A stretch of DNA of 64,000 nt from Rhizoctonia solani (taxonomy: Eukaryota > Basidiomycota > Agaricomycetes > Cantharellales > Ceratobasidiaceae): the NCBI RefSeq assembly GCF_016906535.1, contig NC_057376.1, positions 310,001 through 374,000 on the forward strand. The letters are read 5' to 3'. Made by a program: the position numbers and the translations under genes. Shown in pieces: positions 10,449 through 23,500 of the stretch (positions within the stretch are counted from its first letter, which is position 1; every line of letters begins with the position of its first letter). Under the pieces are notes generated by a model. It was not told the origin of the DNA. It ran no database searches and saw only the letters and a program-made list of their open reading frames with translations.

Positions 10449-13400
10449 TCAGTTCCGCACAAGCGACAGCGCGAACTTCGTCTCCCCAATCTCCTGCTCT
10501 TCCTCGATCAGTACGGCGACTCCTTTCGGTCGACCAGTCACGTCCTTTGGTAGGCCCTTGATACTCTTCTTGATCATCTCCTCTTGCTCGCCGATTGCCT
10601 TCAATATATCCTGTCCCTCTCCATTTGCGAAAGAATAGTATACATCTACCTCGTCCACCGCTTGCAGACCGGCCTTCTTCCTGAGTTTCTGCACACGATT
10701 GACGAGTTCACGTGCTAGACCTTCGCCCTCTAGCTCAGGATGGATACGAATATCTAGCACTACGACCACATCGTTGTCTGTGTTCGTTGCCGACGTTCCG
10801 TCGTCCGGTAGGTCTACGTATCGTTGCACAGCAAGGTCGCCAGCCACGAGCGATATTCCAGCTACATCAATGGCACCCGTCTGTACGTATGATTTGACGG
10901 CATCCGAGGTTAAATTAGGTAGCCCGGCTTTGACCTTGCCAATGTCTTTGCGCAGTTTGCGTCCGAGTACAGGCCAGTCGGCAACGGCGCGGTACTTGAC
11001 TCCAGTACGTGCCTCATCAGAGGTAAAGATAATTTCGCGGATATTGAGCTCGGATTCGATGTATCGCTGGAGTGACTGTACGTCTTTGATGTACTCCTCG
11101 TCAGGATGGAAGACCAATAATTCTTTTAGAGGAGTCTAGACAATGGGTTAGACTTTCGCATCACGCGGACCCTTGAGTGGGTATATGCATACCTTGAGAG
11201 CACGATTATGCCTTTCCCGGAGTGTGCGAGTCAACTCGATGACCGATTGCATACGCTTGACTTGACGTTCAATCACACTGTCAAAGTATTCCTCCTTGAC
11301 ATCAGGGAATGGTATAAAGTGGATCGAGCGATCATCCTCTCCCTCGGCAGACTTGGGAATAAAGTCACGCAATCCCTGGTAGATGTTTTCGGTAATGAAC
11401 GGGGTATATGATGCCTAAGAGTGATGCCCAATAAGTATTTTACCATGCATGTAACCGTTTTAACGCATACCATGGTACGGCAAAGTGTGAAGATAGTTTC
11501 GAACAAAGTATTCAATGCAGCCACGGCGACTTCAGGTCCATCTTCTCCCTTTAGTCGCTTGCGGTTGAATCGAATATACCAGTTGGTAAGTTCATCAACC
11601 AGGTCGAGCAACCTTGGCAGGATTGTATACAATCGATAAGCTGCCACATATATGGTTTAATATTGGCAATGATAGTAAGCAAAAGCGACTTACCCTCCAT
11701 TTCTTCTTTGACAAGTTTAATAAGACTCTGGCATCTAGCCAAGATCCAACGATCCATCACGTTGTTTGATCGCTCCTTGTGAGCTTCATACGTGAATGAA
11801 ATTCCGGTCTCCTTTTTTAACAATGCGACTTGGCCGAGGAAGAACCGATACGAGTTGAGCCATGGCAAGAGCACCCGCGAGATAACCTCTCGTACACCCT
11901 CTTCACGGAAACGCAGGTTCTCGGCGCGTACGACAGGTGAGTTGACAAGGTACATTCTGGTGCGATGAAAAATTAGGTAGCCGCATATAGATAGACACTG
12001 GCGAATCCTACCGAGTGGCATCCGCTCCATATTGATTGACGATCAAACTGGGATCAGGGAAGTTTCTGAGACTCTTGCTCATCTTCTTGCCGTCGCTGAA
12101 TTTTTGTTAGTTTTCGAATAATAACAATGAAAAGAAGCAGTAAAACTCACGCAGCCAACACCATTCCAGTGACAATCAAGTTCTTCCACGGCGCCTTTCC
12201 AAACAAAAGAGTGGATAAGACAAGAAGTGTGTAGAACCATCCACGAGTCTGGTCAATACCCTCCGACACAAAGTCGGCCGGGAATGAGTTTTGGAATTTC
12301 TCCTTGTTCTCAAATGGATAGTGAATCTGAGCATAAGGCATACTATGAAGAGATGAATACTGGGTTTCTGGATTTCTGGATTTCTGGTCGAAGCTTACCT
12401 TCCCGATTCGAACCAGCAGTCAAATACTTCTTCTACGCGCTTCAATACACCTTTACCAGTTTTTGATGGGATGGTGATGTGGTCGATTTTATCGCGGTGT
12501 AGGTCAGTAATTCCCTTGACTCCAGATAGCTCTTCCAGTTCCTGGACAGAGCCAACAGCTACGACCTAATAATGGCGCATTTAGCTACTTCCTAAGCGCG
12601 GAGAAATCTGGTGATCACCTCTTCTAAGTCCTCGCTGACCCAAAGGGGGATTGGAGTGCCCCAGTAACGGTTACGGGAGATATTCCAATCACGAGCATTA
12701 GCAATCCAGTTACCAAACCTGTTATCTCCAACGGTTTGTGGCACCCTATTTGAGATAAGATTTATTTGAAAGGACTCCAGAAGGTATACCAAAAGGTGAG
12801 TCATACCATCGGGTTTCGGCATTATTCTTCACAAGTTGATCTACAGCCGACTGTACGCGTACAAACCAAGATGGGATGGCCTTGTAGAGAAGTGGGGTGT
12901 GCGATCTAAAACCGAGAAATTAGTTTGGAATAAAATGAATCTAAAGTATATGTGCCTACCTCCAGCAGAAGGGGTACTGATGGATGATAGTTGACTGCAC
13001 AATCAATCGTCCCTTAGCTTTCAGAACCTTTTGGATCTCCTTGTCTGCCACCTATAAGCCCAAAGTTTCAGGTGCGGCAAAATATAATAAAGAGCAAAAG
13101 GCACGCACCTTGACGTACAAACCCGCAAAGTCAGGCACCTCTTTAGTGAAGCGACCCGCATCGTCGATAGGGCAAGGAGGTTGTTCATCAGCACGAACGA
13201 CTCCGTGCGCAAGGGCGATACGGTGATCGTCTTCACCAAAAGATGGAGCCTGGTGAACAATACCCGTTCCACTGTCGCTCGTCACATAGGTGTCATTGAC
13301 TACCCTGAAGGCTCGGTCTTCGTACTAGAGTATCCGTTTTGTTGAGTTGTGAAGGTCGACTAGAGTTGCTTCCAATCCACCTACCTGCTCTGTGAAGTAG

Positions 13401-14502
13401 TCGAAAAGAGGTGTATACCTCCACCCCTTCATATCTGATCCTTTGAATTGACCGACCTTCTTGAAGTCTACCTTCTTTGGGTCTTTGTAAAGGGTAGTCA
13501 GGAGATTCTCATGAAGGATGAAGTTGCTTCCAAACTTCGGGTCATGGATCTTGATGTATGTGAACTCGGGGTGAACACAGAGCGCAAGATTGCTAGGCAA
13601 AGTCCACGGTGTAGTTGTCCATGCGAGTAGAGAAGTAGATGGGTCATCAACGAGAGGGAACGAAATAGTAACTAGCCATTATTCAGGATCTTCATCCACG
13701 CCACGCCTGAAAATGACTCACCAGCTGGATCGCTCACATCCCTATAGTCCAATCCAGCCTCAAAGTTCGACAAGGGCGTCGTACATCCCGTCGAATATGG
13801 CATAACTCTCAGACCGCGGTACACCATTCCCTTTTTAAACAACTCGCTGAAAGCCCACCACACACTCTCCATGAATTGGATATTCAACGTCTTGTAGTCG
13901 TTGTCAAAGTCGATCCATCGTCCCATCCGCTCTACCGTCGCACGCCATTCAGAAGAGTAACGCATGACGATCGCACGGCACTCGGCGTTGTACTTGTCGA
14001 TCCCCATCTTCATCACATCCTCCTTGCCGGTGATACCTAGCTTTTTGTCGATCTCATGTTCGACTGGGAGTCCGTGGGTGTCCCATCCGAACCGGCGTTC
14101 GACATGGTAGCCATTGGCATGAGCATATCGAGTCACAATGTCCTAATTTTCTAGTGAGTCACAATGCTGGATTGTTAAATACGATATATACCTTGACCGT
14201 TCCAGCAAGCCTAGGATCGCATACAAAGATCAGCACGAGACCAGGCAGATGGCAAAATCCGCTCACAAATGACCATAATGGGGTAAACCAGTCGCAAACG
14301 GCGGTCCATCATAGAACGAATACGTCGGCTTCCCTTCGCTCAACTTGAGACTGGTGCGAAATGCATCGATCTCGCGCCAGTACTGAATAACCTTTTCTTC
14401 TTCCCTGGGAAAACTAAACTGCGCACCAACTGCAGAATAATGAGATGAAAATTCTCTGAGGATATGCAATCATAGCTCACTATCGTGCTGAGGAAACGAC
14501 AT
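10449..14502 (-). CDS. ILS1: Isoleucyl-tRNA synthetase, cytosolic
   Basis: Class I aminoacyl-tRNA synthetase that charges tRNA-Ile. About 16 exons on the minus strand, starting MSFPQHD at 14502. Visible in order: [20 protein letters not shown] and the catalytic [15 protein letters not shown] (HIGH-type motif HYGH); [14 protein letters not shown]; the editing domain with [11 protein letters not shown] and [46 protein letters not shown]; the KMSKS loop [15 protein letters not shown]; the anticodon-binding helical domain with [10 protein letters not shown]; and a C-terminal domain typical of eukaryotic enzymes with [23 protein letters not shown]. It ends FALSLVRN at 10449. Reading frames are consistent through the splice sites I checked. 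It is a single essential housekeeping gene with no sign of a mitochondrial presequence, so I call it cytosolic. Confidence 0.96.
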
Positions 14503-15010
14503 CGCGAGCCTCTTGTGGCTACGACAAGGCAATGAGGGGGATTGTCGTCGTCCTTTGGTCAAGGGCTCAAATAAATCCTCCTCTCGATATCAAATCATCT
14601 CATATCCGCCACACGAGATTGCAAATTAAAGATCTGACTTGGATGAGATTAATAATACGCATGGCAAGTCATCGTACTTTTTATATTTAACTCGGAATTT
14701 TACTTCTACAGAATTTATATATTTGCATGTATACAGACTTCAATAATAGAGCGGGCATAAGTCAGCAAAGGAAATCATGACACACGAACAAAAACAAATC
14801 AAGATGAAGGGACAAAAAAAGGGATCATAAAATCACACAGAATCACAAAACAATGCGGCAAGAAGTATCTGGCCTCTGCACAAATCGAGTAAGTAAAAAA
14901 GAAAAAAGTGAAAATAAACACAAAGCAAGAAAACGCATGATAAGATAGGTTTCAACAAAACACATCATAATGGGCATAATTACGAAACAAGAGATCAAGA
15001 GCAGATAGGA
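14503..15010. other. Intergenic: IleRS promoter and Wee1 3' flank
   Basis: Both flanking genes run on the minus strand. The part next to 15010 is A-rich on the plus strand and probably contains the Wee1 3' untranslated region; the part next to 14503 should hold the IleRS promoter. No gene or clear motif seen. Confidence 0.5.
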
Positions 15011-18000
15011 CTAGGATGTGTCCATCCCGTCGTTTGCCCGCCCGAGCACCTCCTCCAAAAATGCAGGACCTTCGCTTCCGAATGGCGAGGCTCTGAAAAC
15101 ATCCGTTGGACCAGCGCCTGGTTTCTTGGCGTTCTCAATGGCACGCATCATTAGAGTATGGGTACGGGTGATGCAGCCATGATCACAAGCATCTTTCATA
15201 GTCGGTCGTCGGGAAGCGTCACGACGCATCATGGTGGCAATAAAATCGACAATCTCGGGACTGAAACCATCGAGTTCAACGTCTGAGAGGTCATCATTTC
15301 GGAGCTTGTGCCACGGTTCACCCCTAAAGTAGGCAAAGTCAGTGACCAAGACATGACGATAATGGAATAGAACTTACATGGCGGGCACAATGATATTGCC
15401 GGCACACTCCAAGAGTGTCATACCCAAACTGAAAACATCGGCCCCGAAACCGTAAACACCCTGCAAGATTTCTGGTGCCATATAGTCCCGGTCTCCTTCA
15501 CGCTCGAACCCATCTGAGCTATCCGCCTCGGAGGGTATACGGGGCCAACGTGATGCCATTCCAAAATCTCCGATACGAATGCGACCTTCAATCGTCACGA
15601 ACATGTTCGCGGGTTTTAGATCAAGATGAATGACGCCCATGTGGTGGATAAATGCAAGACCCTGTAAACAAATCTCTCTCAGCATACAATCAAATCAATT
15701 GGGAGTAAAGGTACTCACATGACTCAGGTCACTGGCGATCTTCCATACCCGCGCCTCGTCGAGCCTCTCATACTTCTCGCCCCATTCCATCAAAAAGTCT
15801 GCAAGATTTCCGAGTTCGCACATCTCCGTCAACATCAGACTTCGACCGTCTTGCTCCCAAGCATCCTCAAACTGTAGCACGTTCGGGTGGCCGGGGTTAG
15901 CAAGATGTCGCAAAACGTCGACCTCTTCTAGGACTCGGCGACGGTGTCTTACGCCCTCAAATTGTTTACTCCTCTTCACCGCGAACAATCGGCCGTCCTT
16001 TTCGACTTTGAGAACTTGACCAAAAGTGCCCTTGCCGATTTGCTGTACTGTGGTACTCCCTCTCCAGTCTACCGAGAGCGGCCATTGGCTCCGGATCAAT
16101 CTCGGCTAGGTGGCTCTGGGTAGGAGTCTGTGCAGGTCGTCGACATTTGGACAAGATTGGCGAGGCGCGAGCAGCAGATCGACGAGCAGGAGCGGTAGGA
16201 GTGTCCATGAGCGACGCAAGAGATGAGAGGGAAGGCGAAGGAGTAACAAGGCGCCAGTTTGCGACAGGTAATGAACTCCTGTGGCCTGCTTTAAGAGCTG
16301 CAAGGGGAGGAAGGCCTTTGGAGGGTGCGAATGGGAGCTGTCGGCCCGCCACAGGTTGAGCGGACCTGGTGGCCGCAGCAGCTAAACTTTGCCTAGGTTG
16401 CACACCACCCCTTCTCGCGCCTAGTCCACGTCGTGTGGGTGTACCTGCCACACTGGCCTCTCCGTCCGATCCAGATACGGTATCGAAGCTTGGGCGACGC
16501 ATGAACGAATCAGGGCCGACGTTTAAAAAGTTTGGCGTCGCAGCCATGAACAGCGGACCAGAGTGGGACGAGTTCGGGCGCGAAGGCAAGAACGACCCTG
16601 CGCTCGCACTCGTCCCAAGCCCACCCTTCTCCTTTCCAGTGTCCGTGCTCATCCCAGCATCCTCATCCTCGTTCTCACCCTCGATCAAAAACTCGGGTAT
16701 CCCATCCCTGACACCGGGCCGGCCTACACCTAGACTTCCATAAGTGCGTTTCTGTTGTCCGACCGGAGCCCGCTTGGGACTCTTAGACTTCTCGGCTTTC
16801 TTGACCCCTACATCGAGCTTACGCAATCCAAGAGAGTTCTCGCCAGGAGCTCCCTTTCTCGGGCCCAAGTCGCCCAGACTCGACTTTCGGGTGTCGTTAA
16901 CGGCCGAGCTGCGCAAATTGAGCGAGATATCACCCGCATTCGACCGCCTTCGGGGTCTATTCTCGCCAGCCTTCCGATGTGGCCTCAATGAAGGAGACTC
17001 CTCGGCAAGAGGGCCCCACCGCATAGTTGGGCTGGCCTGGACCTCGAGGTTCAAGACCTTGCTGCGACCGGCGGCCGGGCTGTCGTCTGGGGTACTGGGA
17101 GAGAAGTCCGGGAAACGAATAGGAAGAGACGGCCGGGGTGCTGATTGCCGTCGTATTAGTAAATGCTAATTAAACGATTTCGTACAACTCACCTCGAGTG
17201 CCGAATGCCTTGCCTCCCCTATCGGGCAAGCTGGTCATCCATCCCTTAGTTCTATCGCCCATAGTGATAGGATCACCGGGGGTTTGCCCAAATACAGCCT
17301 TCTTCACAGGCGTGTCGGGAATAAGACTTCTGCTTCCTCCAGCATCAACCGAGAAGCTTGTATGCTGAACCATACTATCGAATATTGACTTGTCAAAGTC
17401 CATGTCCTCGTCATCCGGCCAGGAGGAAGTAGCAGGTGCAAACCTGGGCGTGACCAATTCGTCAACTTGTTCCAGTTTGATGTCGGTTCCAATGTTCGGC
17501 AAGTTGCCGCGTCCGAATGACATTGTCCGCGCACGAGTCCTGGGTTTGGCACTCGATGTGAGTTGGATCCCTTCCTCCAGTTGGACGCTATCGTCACCCG
17601 CGGCTCCACCCTTGAACTTCTTCTTTAGTGGGCCGCTCAGTAGACTTGAAACACCGGAGAACGTGGCGTTACCGGGGTGGAGCTGAGGCGCGGGTGGACC
17701 AAGCGCAAAGGCGGACCCACGCCTCCCGACCGGTGGGGGCGAGCTCGCAGAGATGGGCGGAAACATGTCGGTTTCCTCGCCGTCCACCCCACTCAGATTC
17801 ATCTCTTTCTCGAACAACCCAGCCCCTTTCTGCCCTGCCTTCATCGGCGACGACGTCCTAGGCGGCGAGAAAACGCTAAGGGAAAATGTCGGCGCAACAA
17901 AATCCTTTGGAGCATTTGACGTTGTTGATTGTTGAACGAAAGGGGAGGAAGGGTCCGTGCTAGGGACAGACTCAATTATTGGGATCTCAGTGTTTGTCGA

Positions 18001-19227
18001 ATCGGCAGACGGAGCGAAGATCCCGCGACGAAGTGGTTTGAGCGATTTCAGTTTGCGTGCGTCCCAGGAGGGATCCCGTCGACCTTTGCCTTTGGCAGCG
18101 ATGGTGGTTGCGTTAGGAAACATTTTCGAGGGAGAGTCCGGGTCTGAGCCGGGGTTATATTCGTCGTCTATGAGTGACAGCTGTGTAATTGAATATGAAA
18201 CTGTTTGAGTATGCGAACAATGGAGTATGTAAGTTAGTTGGGCTCACCTTCCGAATTGACTCTGAGCTCATGTCAATTCCTCCGTGCCAACTATAGTTTT
18301 CGGCACCATGCGAGCGCGGTGGGAGAGGAAGTCCCAGACGAAATTTACGTGTTGGTGAGGCAGGAGATGCTGTTTCAGGCGGCGAACTCCGTTCCGGCGC
18401 GGGCTCACGATGTCGTGACCGGCTAGGAGTCAGCAACAATTTGGACATTGCTCCGGCCGTAAGTGCATGGTCCATAGACCTGCGCTTGGCCTTTGGCGGC
18501 TGCAATTCCTCCAATATCGTTGGCCTCGAACTGGGTGTACGAGTGAGGTTGGGCCTCGCGGGTAGCTCGTTATTGTTTGGCGAAAGCACGTTCGAAAAGA
18601 ACGAATTGCCGGGCGTAAATGGGGTGGCGGTGTGCCAACTCTGGTCTGCCTCGTCGTCTTCCTGACCTTCGAGTATACTAAGATCCTGACCATCCTCGGG
18701 GTCTGCATCATGTATCTCCACATCGTCGTCAATTCCGAACCCTCTAATAACTGCATCTCCTTCAATATCCAATTCTAAGTCGGAGCCGTCTGAGTCTGAA
18801 TCAGACAGGGGAACCAGTGGCTGGGCAAATGTCGTATCGGAGGATAGACGGGTAAGGGGCCGGCGTTGGGGGAACGGCTGGGGCCCTGGAGAGCCAACGG
18901 CAGTGCTAAAGTCGAGCGAGGACCGTCTGGGTGATACCATATTCGGAAATGCTGGTCGGTGTACTACATGCGCAAATCGAGGCTCCGGATCGAGCAGTAT
19001 TCGTTGTCGTAGGGGAGAGGGGGAATGCATAGGGTATCAGTCCCACTTTCAGTACCCGCATTCGGGGTGGATACAGAGCGTAATGGAGACATTTGAGGTC
19101 GGCGATAGGGATTATGCGGTCGCTGATGAGCGGCTGGCAACACATGGGCTCAACAGGGAACCAAACTCTGTATTTTAATTTACTTACGAGGCGTACGCAA
19201 GCAAGGTGGAGGCGTGCTAGCAATCAT
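15011..19227 (-). CDS. WEE1: Wee1-type mitosis-inhibitor protein kinase
   Basis: Wee1 phosphorylates the tyrosine of CDK1 and delays mitosis. Six exons: 19227-19188, 19133-18248, 18180-17193, 17140-15719, 15661-15378, 15323-15011; they sum to 3933 nt (~1310 residues). The first ~1000 residues are low-complexity, Ser/Pro-rich and disordered, as usual for fungal Wee1. The kinase domain has IGKGTFGQVLKV (Gly loop), FAVKRSK (ATP Lys), VDVLRHL (alphaC region), the Wee1-type catalytic loop HLDLKPANMF, GDFGMA, and DRDYMAPEILQG. Two frame switches are needed. One base appears missing at the C-run before MHSPSPLR (~19032), and one extra G lies at ~16058-16060 just before the Gly loop; they cancel, so the total stays divisible by three. 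The start at 19227 (MIASTPPPCLRTP) depends on the first correction; the uncorrected alternative is the Met at 19030. Confidence 0.9.
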
Positions 19228-20573
19228 TGTCCAGTAAATATATATAGTAGTAGTAGTTCGTGTTCGTTGTCGTCTATGTGCAGTTCATAAGTGTGTGCAA
19301 AGCGAGTGATGGAACAGACCAACATTCACCATGTGCAACCATGGCCCAACATGCCATCACGTGACATTTGATCAAAAATATCTGATTTGTTCTTCTCTTC
19401 CTTTCCTCTTCCGCTTACCGTCCGAACAAGCCCCACCTACACTCTCCCAGACATCTGTTCAACATTTTGACCGACCTATCCGTTATGCTCACAACCCTTC
19501 TCATATCTGACGCCCTGCCCAACTTTCCGAACCTAACGCGTCAACAAATAGTGCCACGGATCAACAAGTACAAAGAACGCGCCAACCCATTTCATCACGT
19601 TGTACATCCCGCGTCTCTTCTAGCCGGTTTTTCCAACCTCAAAAATGACAGATATGACGTCCATCCAAGTCACGGTTCTTAACGTGGATATGAAAAGAAT
19701 TGAATTTTTGTCGGCTCAGCTTGCTTGTTTTCTCCTGACAATCTGGCACAAGGCACGCTCCACGCCCGGTTCCGAGTCATTCAGGTCGGTAATTCCATAT
19801 CAGTAGTGTAGCCGGTCGTTCCACGCGAGTACGAAGCCCAGACTGCGCAAGATTCGTTCCCACCAGCGCGCCGTTCCACGGTTAGCATAGAACGACTGGT
19901 TTGTATGTCATCACATGAGTCAGCGCGTGTTGAACCAACGAGTAATGGATTTTAATGTAGGGGCAATACAAGCCCATCTGGTATATATCACAAATTAAAC
20001 AAGTATTCACTGTATAACTCACTAATACCCGCAGCACTATCAATAGCCATGGCCATGTTGTAACATTCGTATACATTCAATTCATTCAATTATTGTCCTA
20101 TTTCATGAACTGTGGAGCATATAGCTGCAGGCTGAATCTGATACAGCAAGTTAAGAATCATCGATGTCTATATAAACGAATCATGCTGACTTGCGGTTAT
20201 CTGGGTGATAGCACTCGGCCACGATTCTCCTATACATACTCCTTCAAAGTCTAACTTCAGCCACCCCTTTTCCGACATAAGTCGCTTGTCCCGGGCCACA
20301 TTAACGAACTGTGAAGTCCGGGCGGAACCCACACGAGTAACCGGATTGACTATCCCTAATCCACCCGTTCAGTCCATTCTCCAGTCCAGAATTGGGATGA
20401 ACCATCTGGGCCTGGTTAGTGGAATAGAGTCATTGTTGTTAGCGTGTTATGCATTAAAAGCACCACTGGGCCCACCATACTAGATTCAGGCCGTACATCA
20501 ATTATACGTAGTACCCCATCTTTGAACCACTAACGAGTTTTTCCATCAGGGAAGAAGGCAAGTGAAGGTGTCC
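19228..20573. other. Gene-free spacer upstream of Wee1
   Basis: Between the Wee1 start and the 3' end of the NACHT-WD40 pseudogene. Short open frames exist on both strands (for example 19467-19682 and 20205-20483, plus) but none looks like a protein family or has splice-consistent extensions. A TATA-like ATATATATAG run at ~19235-19245 is very close to the Wee1 start. Confidence 0.5.
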
Positions 20574-23500
20574 TCATGGGAGAACTGAGTGGATCACGTA
20601 TCTTTTGATAGGCCCAAGTACAACCTTGCCATCCTGGGCACTCCAGATACATATTGGAATCGAGGCCTCGAGGGCCACGGGGAAGTAGCAATATGGGAGC
20701 CGTCCCTCGTGAATACGGGAGAGTGCGAAGACAAGGCCTCCCAAATTATCATCCAGCCGATCTCCTGTTTGCTGTCCAAGTCCATCAACAGTAACCAGAA
20801 CCGGGCGTTGACGACCTTCCCGACTTAAGGATACGAGTACCGTCTGGTGAAAGACCAGGCGATCATAAAAAATCTCGTCTGATTCCATCAATAATCGACC
20901 ACTTTCAACGCAGTGCACGCGTAGCCTGACATCAACCACTGTGAGGGCGGGACTTCGGGCCAGTCCGGCAATTTGACTGAGTTGTTCGATAAGACTTCGA
21001 AATTATGCGCGGCCATCGGAAGAGAACGACACGTACTGATGTGAGTTTCTGGTCCTCGTACCAATCGTAGGAAGACTGATGGTAATGATCAAGCGATTGC
21101 TCCCAGCATCATGCACTCGAATCACCCCGTCCTTTGAACCAGAGACTATGCAGTACCTCGGGTGAGTACTCTGCGCAATGATATAGGCGAATATATGTCT
21201 ATCGGCCCAAACAGTGTCTCCCAAGAAACGAATCCCAATTACGCGATGAGAACTGCTTGAAGACGAGCGCATTGAACGGATTAGTGGAATCACGGAGCCG
21301 ATGAAGTCAAGCTTCAGCCTCCATGACTGGGTTGTTTATGCATCAGCTACATAGAATTACATAACTAGCTAGGACAGCTCACCAAAGCGATAGTATGGGT
21401 AAAAGAACAGCGGCGAGCGCAGTGACGCGGTTGTTGTCCATGAGCGGAGCGGATGCGAGAGGGGCTCGGCGAGTGTATAGCCAGAGCCACGATACCAATG
21501 CTGCAATATAAAAATAAAGGTATGGGAAGTGTGTTGTCGATGTAGAGGTTACACAGAACCGTCTCTGAATAAAAACAAGGGGCCTTCAGTGGTGTTGGCA
21601 ATGATGCGAGTCCCATCTGGCGTGAATACGGCCGATTCAACTCGGACGGGCCATCCGTATCCTCGTCGTAATAGAGCAGGCCACTGATTTTTAGTGAACC
21701 AGCTCTTGGACATATATTGACGATTCGTTCTGGACGTCCCATACATATATCACTGTGCCCAGTACATAAGCGATTCGGGTACCATCGGGCGAGACGGCAA
21801 TTGATGTAACTTCACACTGGTAACCTAGATGTGGCTTTGAAGATTGCTTACTACGAGCATCATATAGACGATCGTGAAGCACTGTCGGCTGAGAGATGAA
21901 CAGGAGCTATCGGGAAAACTTGATGGTGGTGCCTGTGTTCTTTCAGAGGTCCAAGCACCAGTTGCCACTGTGAGCGTCCCATATGCAAATGTTTCCGCCT
22001 GGAAGCCGGAAGCCAACCAAGACCCATTAGGTGAGAACGAGACATCTTGCAGTTGAAGGTTATGGATCAAAAGACCAATCTAGACTAACTGTCCGGTCTC
22101 AATGTCCCATATAGAATGCGGTGGCTAGATCCCGAAGCAATGCGTGTACTGTCAGGAGATATATCGATCGGGGTATAGCCAGGCCTCCCGTACGTACGCG
22201 AATCCTTCTTAGCAGTTTGCCATTTTGGTCCCATTATGACATCTGGGGCCAGCCTGCAGAAATATATAGCGTCCATTGGGTGAATACTTGACGGTGAGAT
22301 AGCTCATTATTTCCTACGAGTGGCCCGAATAATCTCTCCCAGTGTAGCACTCCATATGCAATGGTGTGATCGACGAACAGAAGCAATGCAGAGCTATCCG
22401 GAAAGTGCGATAGAATTGATCCCACAGTATGTCCCTCCAAGTTCCAGAGCTGTTTCCACTTTGCGCACTCCACACGCGAATGGTCTTATCCAGAGACCCG
22501 ATACGATGCGTGCACCGTCGTTTGAGAACTGAATTGATTAACCAAGGACTCATGCCCCTTGAGTAGGAGCAGGTCCTACTGTCGATGTGTCGAATACAAG
22601 AATTTTCCCCGGCTACAGCTATTCGCGAGCCATCGGAGAGAAAGTAGCAGAAGTGTTCCAGTGAAGCCCCCGATACGCCAGGTCGCAATGAGTGCATCCT
22701 GATGTCATTCGATGTGCCGCTGATTTTAACTAATCGCCTTGCCGTGTGGTATAATGCTATGATCGGCTGATTTGGCCAGAAGGAAGCATAGATATGTAGA
22801 TGTGAGGAGTGATGAAGGAAACGAGACTAGATGCAAACGTTGTGGTAAATCGCCAACAATCGTGTATCAATTCCTTTAAGTTTCTGGTATCCTAAGCAAA
22901 CATATTAGCTCGTCATCTTTGAATGAAATTGATTTGACCTGTGTCGTTCTTCACTAGATATCGCTTGTGGCATGGCGCCAGCGCACCTCTTCAGGTTCAT
23001 TATCTCCATCCACAGCAGTAGTCGCATAGACAAAAAAAATCTTCCAGTCATGCACTAGCTCATGAGACATTGGCAGAATGAAAATGAACCGCCAGTGCTG
23101 AGCAGTAGAAAGTCTCGCTTAATAACCCGGTTATTCGTTCTCCAGTCCTGGGACTCGGCGATCGGAACGAACGAAGACTCGAGCTCACATACATTGAACT
23201 GAGGCCTCATACTCCGGAAGTAACTGAAGCACTTTAACGCGAGTCTGATGCTGGAGGTTTGGGTCAAAATAATTTGCCTAGAGCGCACGGGTTAGTATGT
23301 AATCGGTGAATGATACGTGCAACGGGTCACTATCTCATTCGTACCAAACATGTACTACGGACCACAGGGGCCTCAGCGCGGCATGTACCCGGTGAATGTC
23401 GTCCATGCCCAGTAGCTTCGATAGCGCAGTAACCGTGAGTGGCTCCCGAAGGCATATGATCGTATGAAGCACTTGTGTATGTCTTCTATATCCATCCTGG